Part shown: one piece after another, positions 16,644 to 20,266 of the stretch
How the letters are laid out: each line of letters begins with the position of its first letter
How positions within the stretch are numbered: the stretch's first letter is position 1
Origin: a virus
Virus record (IMG/VR): IMGVR_UViG_3300046002_005293
Coordinates: 1 to 20,266 of that record
Length of the DNA stretch: 20,266 nucleotides
Strand: one strand, 5' to 3'
Program-made: the position numbers and the translations under genes
The notes under the pieces: generated by a model
What the model saw: only the letters and a program-made list of their open reading frames with translations
The model's database searches: none
Told to the model about the DNA's origin: nothing

Positions 16644-17675
16644 GTGAGAAAATACACAATTTTTAATTATAATCGTTTTAAAATTCCACTGGGACCATGT
16701 TGGTTTGATCTCAATGGTACATCCTATCTCCTAGTAGGATTTTCTCACAAGGGCCCAGTTGACTTTAGCATGCATCGAAATTCACAATCAATGCATCCCA
16801 ATTCGGTTGAATTGTCGTTAAATGTTTTTCATAATTACGAAAATCAAGGGTTAGACTTACTCACAACTCTTGACAAGCACAACTGTTGGATAATAACTAA
16901 TGCTATTGACCCCAGAGTCAATAATAAAAATATTGTGTTCAGTGACTTTTTGTTCAACCGAACCAAAGCCTATTATAGTCAATATCCAATGCAGTTGAAT
17001 ACCAAAGCCTGGTATTATGAGGATTCTAACAATTATGTTAATATCCCCATTCATCAAGCACGGGACAAGCAACGTATTTTTGTTTCTCCCTGCAAGGCTC
17101 GCCAGGGCACCCGAGTTTATAGAACTAAAATAATTAATTTGCTAGACCCATATCGCCCAATTGGGTACCTTGGTAGCAGCGACGAAAGCATTGGTTTATT
17201 ATATGCTCATGCTGATTTCCCAAGTTATAACCTACATCAACTTGAGAAAGAAAAAAAATCATTCGGCGTCCGGGGACTAGGATACAGTCCGCCACATAAC
17301 GAATACTACAAAAACACATTTATTAGTATCTATGGAGAAACCATAGAATTTGGGCTAACCACAGCCGTTACGGAAAAAACATGGGACCCGTTGATAAAAG
17401 GGCATTTTATATTGCCATTTAGCAATACCGGGTTCATCAAGTATCTTCGACGCATTGGGGTCAAATTCCCCGACTTTATCAATTACAGTTACGATGCTAT
17501 AGCCGACGATGACGAAAGATTTTCGGCCTATAGTGCAGAAGTACAGCGGCTGTTGGCACTCGATTTAAACACGTGGCGTAAACTGTGGGATGACAATCTA
17601 GATATAATCTACGCCAACAAACGATATTTCTATGATCGAGACTATCATAAAGTTGACTTAGAACAATTCCTATGA
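16644..17675 (+). CDS. glycosyltransferase-like phage protein
   Basis: 343 aa from GTG 16644. The C-terminal third has 'FISIYGET' (226-232 region), 'TEKTWDPLIKGHFILPFSNT' (243-262) and 'FIKYLRRIGVKFPDFINYSY', followed by 'DAIADDDERF'. This matches the 'ET...TEKtf.Pl..g..Pi..g......L...gf.tF....ESYD' plan of GT10/exostosin-like phage glycosyltransferase candidates. The N-terminal part has a different, Asn/Tyr-rich alpha-beta layout that could be the acceptor domain. The likely role is sugar transfer to host glycan, DNA base or virion, undecided. It is translationally coupled (ATGA, 17672) to an SGNH-like gene. Confidence 0.65.
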   Translation: MRKYTIFNYNRFKIPLGPCWFDLNGTSYLLVGFSHKGPVDFSMHRNSQSMHPNSVELSLNVFHNYENQGLDLLTTLDKHNCWIITNAIDPRVNNKNIVFSDFLFNRTKAYYSQYPMQLNTKAWYYEDSNNYVNIPIHQARDKQRIFVSPCKARQGTRVYRTKIINLLDPYRPIGYLGSSDESIGLLYAHADFPSYNLHQLEKEKKSFGVRGLGYSPPHNEYYKNTFISIYGETIEFGLTTAVTEKTWDPLIKGHFILPFSNTGFIKYLRRIGVKFPDFINYSYDAIADDDERFSAYSAEVQRLLALDLNTWRKLWDDNLDIIYANKRYFYDRDYHKVDLEQFL

Positions 17676-18424
17676 ACATATTAATGCTAGGTTGTAGTTT
17701 TGGAGTTCCGAATTATATGCCAAAAAAATCGCAGAGAAAGCAATGGGGCAGAATTCAAAATACAACACCGACCAACGCACACATCGAGTTTTTGTTGCGT
17801 GACCGCGGATATAACGTCGTTAATAGCTCACAGAATAACAGCGGTAATTTAAACAGTTTAGATCGAGCAAGAAAATTATTAGCTGGTGAATCTGTAGTAC
17901 ATCCCAGGCATGATCCCGATGGTGTTGATCGAGATACAATAAAACTAGAACATCCGCCAGGCAACATTGATTGGGTGATTTGGTTCCATACTGAACTTGT
18001 GCGAGACGCCAGTGATTCTGAACTTGCCCGATACCCTATAGCATCTGTGCTTGACAATACTGCCCAGATTGTGTACAGTGCATATGCGCAGTTTATACAA
18101 GAGCTCGGAGCTCGGATGGTTGTTATTGGCGGTGCCGGTGATGTGTTGCCTGCTATGTATCGCCATATACAACCTACCTTCTGTATACCAAGTTGGCGCA
18201 GCTATATTTTTAAAGAGTCGTTGCCCTCGATGAACTTTCTCGGGCGATTAAAAAAGTTCAATCTTATTGCGGACACAACAGAAAACAAGTTGTTGATGCT
18301 ACAACAACAAGAGATCGTAAGGACCAAATTGGCTGCTAGCGACTTCTTTCCCGATAACAACCATCCTGGGGAAGTGCCGCATCGTGAACTAGCAGAGGTA
18401 TTACATCGTGTGTTTCAAGCTTGA
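17672..18424 (+). CDS. SGNH/GDSL hydrolase-like protein 4
   Basis: 250 aa. 'ILMLGCSFGVP' (3-13) with nucleophile S9, 'NNSGNLNSLDRA' block II, 'VVIGGAGDV' central strand, and 'DNNHPGEVPHRELAEVL' near the end, with D226 and H229 in the DxxH catalytic arrangement. It starts inside the stop of the GT-like gene (ATGA), so the two are probably a functional pair, for example a glycan builder and a de-/acyl-modifying enzyme (inference). The stop TGA lies within TTGACC of a decayed promoter at 18421. Confidence 0.75.
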   Translation: MNILMLGCSFGVPNYMPKKSQRKQWGRIQNTTPTNAHIEFLLRDRGYNVVNSSQNNSGNLNSLDRARKLLAGESVVHPRHDPDGVDRDTIKLEHPPGNIDWVIWFHTELVRDASDSELARYPIASVLDNTAQIVYSAYAQFIQELGARMVVIGGAGDVLPAMYRHIQPTFCIPSWRSYIFKESLPSMNFLGRLKKFNLIADTTENKLLMLQQQEIVRTKLAASDFFPDNNHPGEVPHRELAEVLHRVFQA

Positions 18425-18449
18425 CCATAAATTCCCGTTGTGCTGCATT
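18421..18449 (+). promoter_or_regulatory. decayed copy of the recurrent promoter
   Basis: TTGACC (18421-18426) and the familiar spacer 'ATTCCCGTTGTGC' are intact, but the -10 position reads TGCATT (18444-18449) instead of TATAAT. Probably inactive. Compare the intact promoter at 19308-19336. Confidence 0.6.
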
Positions 18450-18481
18450 ACGGAGACTACACTCATTTCACCCACGGGTAC

Positions 18482-18489
18482 TATAAATA
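18482..18489 (+). promoter_or_regulatory. T4-type late promoter TATAAATA
   Basis: Exact TATAAATA, the T4 late consensus, ending 24 nt before ATG 18514. The leader is about 19 nt and without a Shine-Dalgarno. Confidence 0.65.
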
Positions 18490-18513
18490 CATTTCCTAAT
18501 AGTAATAATAATT

Positions 18514-18819
18514 ATGGCAATAACTAATAAGTTTACCTTCTCCTGGCCCAAAGGGATTAAACCAGTAACCCATGCAAAATGGGTCAACTCATTGTCTCCG
18601 AGTGACCGTGCACAATATGATGCAGCAAACGCTAGACAGAATGCTATCACAGACGCAGCAATAGCAGCCGGAAAGCTAACGGTCAACAACCGTAGCATGA
18701 CATGGGTGAACCCAGAAGATTATTATTATTATAGAAATAACAAAGATCCAATTTGGGTAACCTTCTGGAATCGGTTTACTAATGAAACCAACGTAGTTGT
18801 TAATAAAACAACTGAATAG
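18514..18819 (+). CDS. small protein under late promoter, unknown
   Basis: 101 aa. 'NKFTFSWPKGIKPVTHAKWV' then 'LSPSDRAQYDAANARQNAIT' (helical) and an aromatic C-terminal part 'PEDYYYYRNNKDPIWVTFWN'. No family recognised and no signal or membrane segment. The exact TATAAATA box upstream suggests late expression, thus a possible virion or assembly role (inference). Thirteen bases separate it from the phosphatase gene. Confidence 0.6.
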   Translation: MAITNKFTFSWPKGIKPVTHAKWVNSLSPSDRAQYDAANARQNAITDAAIAAGKLTVNNRSMTWVNPEDYYYYRNNKDPIWVTFWNRFTNETNVVVNKTTE

Positions 18820-18831
18820 CCCAATTCGGGC

Positions 18832-19311
18832 ATGTCTAATATAATTATGCCCTGGATTCAGAACATTTCGCTAGAAGACATCAACTTGGGTCGCCATATC
18901 GAGCCTGGTGCGAACGCCATGTTGATTCAGATCATGGATCCGCCGGGCGACTTCCCTGATCCGTTGCCCACATTCAAGTTTAAAGAAACACATCAGTTCC
19001 AGTTCTTTGATGTAGAGGAAACAGATCCGGTACCGGATGAAGAAATGCGTTGCAGCCCGGATCAGGCAGCCCAGCTGGTGCAACTGTTACAGCACGCCTT
19101 GGCCAATCGAATGCATGTGATAGTGCACTGCCACGCAGGTGTGTGCAGGAGCGGCGCTGTGGCCGAAGTTGGAGTCATGCTGGGCTTTGACGATGCCGAA
19201 GCTTTTCGCAGTCCCAACCTGTTGGTCAAGCACCGCATGCTAGCAGCCCTGGGCTGGCCCTACGACAAACACGAGCCCTGCACCATAAACGGCGTCCCGT
19301 TCAGCGGTTGA
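18832..19311 (+). CDS. dual-specificity/tyrosine phosphatase-like protein
   Basis: 159 aa. 'VIVHCHAGVCRSG' (96-108) is the P-loop HCx5R(S) of cysteine-based phosphatases: C100 nucleophile, R106 phosphate binder, S107. It lies after a region with acidic residues ('FFDVEETDP') that could include the general acid (D60 or D65). The compact length fits atypical DSPs seen in large phages. It would remove phosphate from host or phage proteins or from other phosphate esters; the substrate is unknown. A short GCCC/GGGC hairpin (18818-18830) precedes ATG 18832. The stop TGA is inside the next -35 (19308-19313). Composition is GC-richer than the island genes before it. Confidence 0.85.
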   Translation: MSNIIMPWIQNISLEDINLGRHIEPGANAMLIQIMDPPGDFPDPLPTFKFKETHQFQFFDVEETDPVPDEEMRCSPDQAAQLVQLLQHALANRMHVIVHCHAGVCRSGAVAEVGVMLGFDDAEAFRSPNLLVKHRMLAALGWPYDKHEPCTINGVPFSG

Positions 19312-19336
19312 CCATTAATTCCCGTTGTGCTATAAT
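19308..19336 (+). promoter_or_regulatory. sigma70-type promoter P13
   Basis: TTGACC (19308-19313), TATAAT (19331-19336), 17-bp spacer, extended -10 TGC. The -35 contains the phosphatase stop codon. Confidence 0.88.
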
Positions 19337-19368
19337 GTATTTACTGTAGCAAAACGGAGCAAGAAATG
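19331..19368 (+). repeat. 38-nt promoter/5'UTR cassette, copy 3
   Basis: One base different from 777-814, located some 18.5 kb away. Confidence 0.92.
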
Positions 19369-19713
19369 GCTTATATTCTTTTTCATCGCACTACTGGCCG
19401 GCGCATCAAGAGCTATCCTACACTAAGCGGCGCTCGGCGCGGCATGACAGTTTCCAACAAGAACGCAGGTTGGGAAATGGTGTGCAAAGTGTGGTACGGT
19501 GCAGTTGAGAGCCAGCATGGTCGCTGCCACAATGCACGGCCTGCCTCTTACGGGGCGGCTCCGTACAGTCTGGCACACGAAGCTGATTACCAAAAGCTTT
19601 ACGGCACACAGACCCGGACTGTGCGTAACTTGATGACCGGTTCACTGGTAGAAGAAGACATCAACACCCCGTTCGCTTGCAGCGTGTCTAGCGAATCATA
19701 CTGGAGTAGCTGA
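19366..19713 (+). CDS. conserved phage hypothetical protein
   Basis: 115 aa. 'MAYILFHRTTGRRIKSYPTL' then 'SGARRGMTV', with a C-terminal 'VRNLMTGSLVEEDINTPFAC' and 'SSESYWSS', is a pattern I recall from small proteins of T4-like phages and plasmids ('NLMSGK..V.I..NTP..C.....YWS'). No enzyme motif. Start set by GGAG (19356-19359) in the repeated leader. It heads a tightly packed unit with the next three genes. Confidence 0.7.
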   Translation: MAYILFHRTTGRRIKSYPTLSGARRGMTVSNKNAGWEMVCKVWYGAVESQHGRCHNARPASYGAAPYSLAHEADYQKLYGTQTRTVRNLMTGSLVEEDINTPFACSVSSESYWSS

Positions 19714-19714
19714 C

Positions 19715-19912
19715 ATGAAAACACGGATTGAGATCCTGGCTGAACAGGCCACAGAAATAGATCCCAATGCGCTGGAAGGTGCCGTTGGACCTGGAGTGTT
19801 TAACAAAGAAAAGTTTGCCGAACTTCTTGTACGCGAGTGCGCCGAGGTGGGTGCGTACTATGGCGGCAACGTTCGATATTTGATCCTTGATAACTTTGGA
19901 CTCAATCCGTGA
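19715..19912 (+). CDS. small acidic protein, unknown
   Basis: 65 aa. 'NKEKFAELLVRECAEVGAYY' (30-49) is a helix motif common in small phage proteins. It starts 2 nt after the preceding stop; the stop TGA overlaps the GTG of the next gene (GTGA at 19909-19912). Confidence 0.65.
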   Translation: MKTRIEILAEQATEIDPNALEGAVGPGVFNKEKFAELLVRECAEVGAYYGGNVRYLILDNFGLNP

Positions 19913-20172
19913 CTCAAAATCAACAACTCTTTATCAACAGCATCTGCACTGCTATAGTCTCAGGTGATTTTGCCATGTTCACTAACCCGGCCAATTGTGG
20001 TGCTAACTTTAAGTGGGACGAGTTTGCTGACATGATGGCTGCACGGTGTCGCACTGATATCTTTATGTATGTCAAGTTGACCAAGAAGAATACTGCAGAA
20101 GTACAGGCTCATGCAGAACTAGTTGGACGCAGGGTTGCTACAGAATTGCTGTGGAGAGCGAGGACGGTATGA
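19909..20172 (+). CDS. small helical protein, unknown
   Basis: 87 aa from GTG 19909, coupled to the previous gene. 'FKWDEFADMMAARCRTDIFM' is similar in style to the 'KFAELLVRECAEV' helix of its neighbour, so the two may be distant paralogues. No family recognised. The stop overlaps the next ATG (20169). Confidence 0.6.
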   Translation: MTQNQQLFINSICTAIVSGDFAMFTNPANCGANFKWDEFADMMAARCRTDIFMYVKLTKKNTAEVQAHAELVGRRVATELLWRARTV

Positions 20173-20266
20173 ACGACAGAATTCGACAACTTGCCAAGTG
20201 CAATGAACGTATCCAAAACTTTTTTGAAACAGGGCCGGTGCAACGTGCTGCTATCGAGGAGTTCGC
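20169..20266 (+). CDS. start of a coupled gene, cut by window end
   Basis: ATG 20169 in ATGA overlap with the preceding stop; 32 codons visible ('MNDRIRQLAKCNERIQNFFE'), open to the window edge. Not identifiable. Confidence 0.55.
   Translation, partial: MNDRIRQLAKCNERIQNFFETGPVQRAAIEEF

Noticed and set aside
1-20266. CRISPR array, insertion sequence or integrase att site
   Set aside because: No regularly spaced repeats, no transposase or integrase gene, and no tRNA-end duplication of att type were found.

Overview
This window reads as part of a large T4-like (marine or freshwater myovirus-type) phage genome. The signs are dense, almost entirely one-strand coding, tiny genes joined by ATGA/GTGA stop-start overlaps, many small conserved phage hypothetical proteins, strong sigma70-type promoters with an invariant 17-bp spacer, a few T4-late-like (N)ATAAATA boxes, and a very large tRNA cluster. 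The host is probably Gram-negative: the phage carries kdsA (KDO-8-phosphate synthase, needed only for LPS/KDO-capsule sugars), a short lipoprotein, and rrn-like boxA leaders of the proteobacterial type. Standard code with TAA/TGA/TAG stops is used throughout.

Layout. (1) 1-4319: short, relatively GC-rich early-type genes: the end of a NUC1-type nuclease, a GIY-YIG nuclease, a DUF6011-like protein, an LPD29-like protein, and several small unknowns. Units are separated by promoters whose -35 box often contains the preceding stop codon. (2) 4330-7089: a CAU tRNA, three small or mid-size genes, a more AT-rich kdsA, a small promoter-driven gene with a lipoprotein gene, an exported Ala/Lys/Pro-rich protein, and an ORF with no obvious start. 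(3) 7090-7727: no convincing protein gene. Two promoters are followed by heavily structured sequence, including a 16-bp perfect hairpin and a 19-bp long-range helix: candidate novel ncRNAs. (4) 7728-16627: 27 intact tRNA genes interleaved with AT-rich cargo genes (three SGNH-like proteins, a radical SAM protein, a YkuK/RNase H-like protein, an RpoZ-like omega subunit, and a duplicated-domain family). With the one at 4330 this makes 28 tRNAs covering all 20 amino acids, including an apparent initiator tRNA. (5) 16644-18424: a glycosyltransferase-like protein translationally coupled to a fourth SGNH-like protein. (6) 18482-20266: a late-type promoter, a small unknown gene, a dual-specificity-type phosphatase, and then again small early-type genes under the recurring promoter cassette.

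How it may fit together (inference): early promoters drive host-takeover genes. The tRNA/ncRNA operons start from strong promoters followed by a hairpin and an rrn-like boxA, which suggests that host NusB-S10 antitermination is borrowed to read through long non-coding RNA. The tRNAs plus an omega subunit and an initiator tRNA point to a phage that supports its own translation and transcription. kdsA, the SGNH proteins, the GT-like protein and the radical SAM enzyme point to surface-glycan chemistry.

The most unusual elements are a complete tRNA-Gly nested inside a broken T4-type tRNA-Gly, the structured RNAs in the tRNA-operon leaders, two tRNAs whose first 10 nt overlap the end and stop codon of a protein gene, and three tRNAs with a swapped T-loop 54/58 pair.
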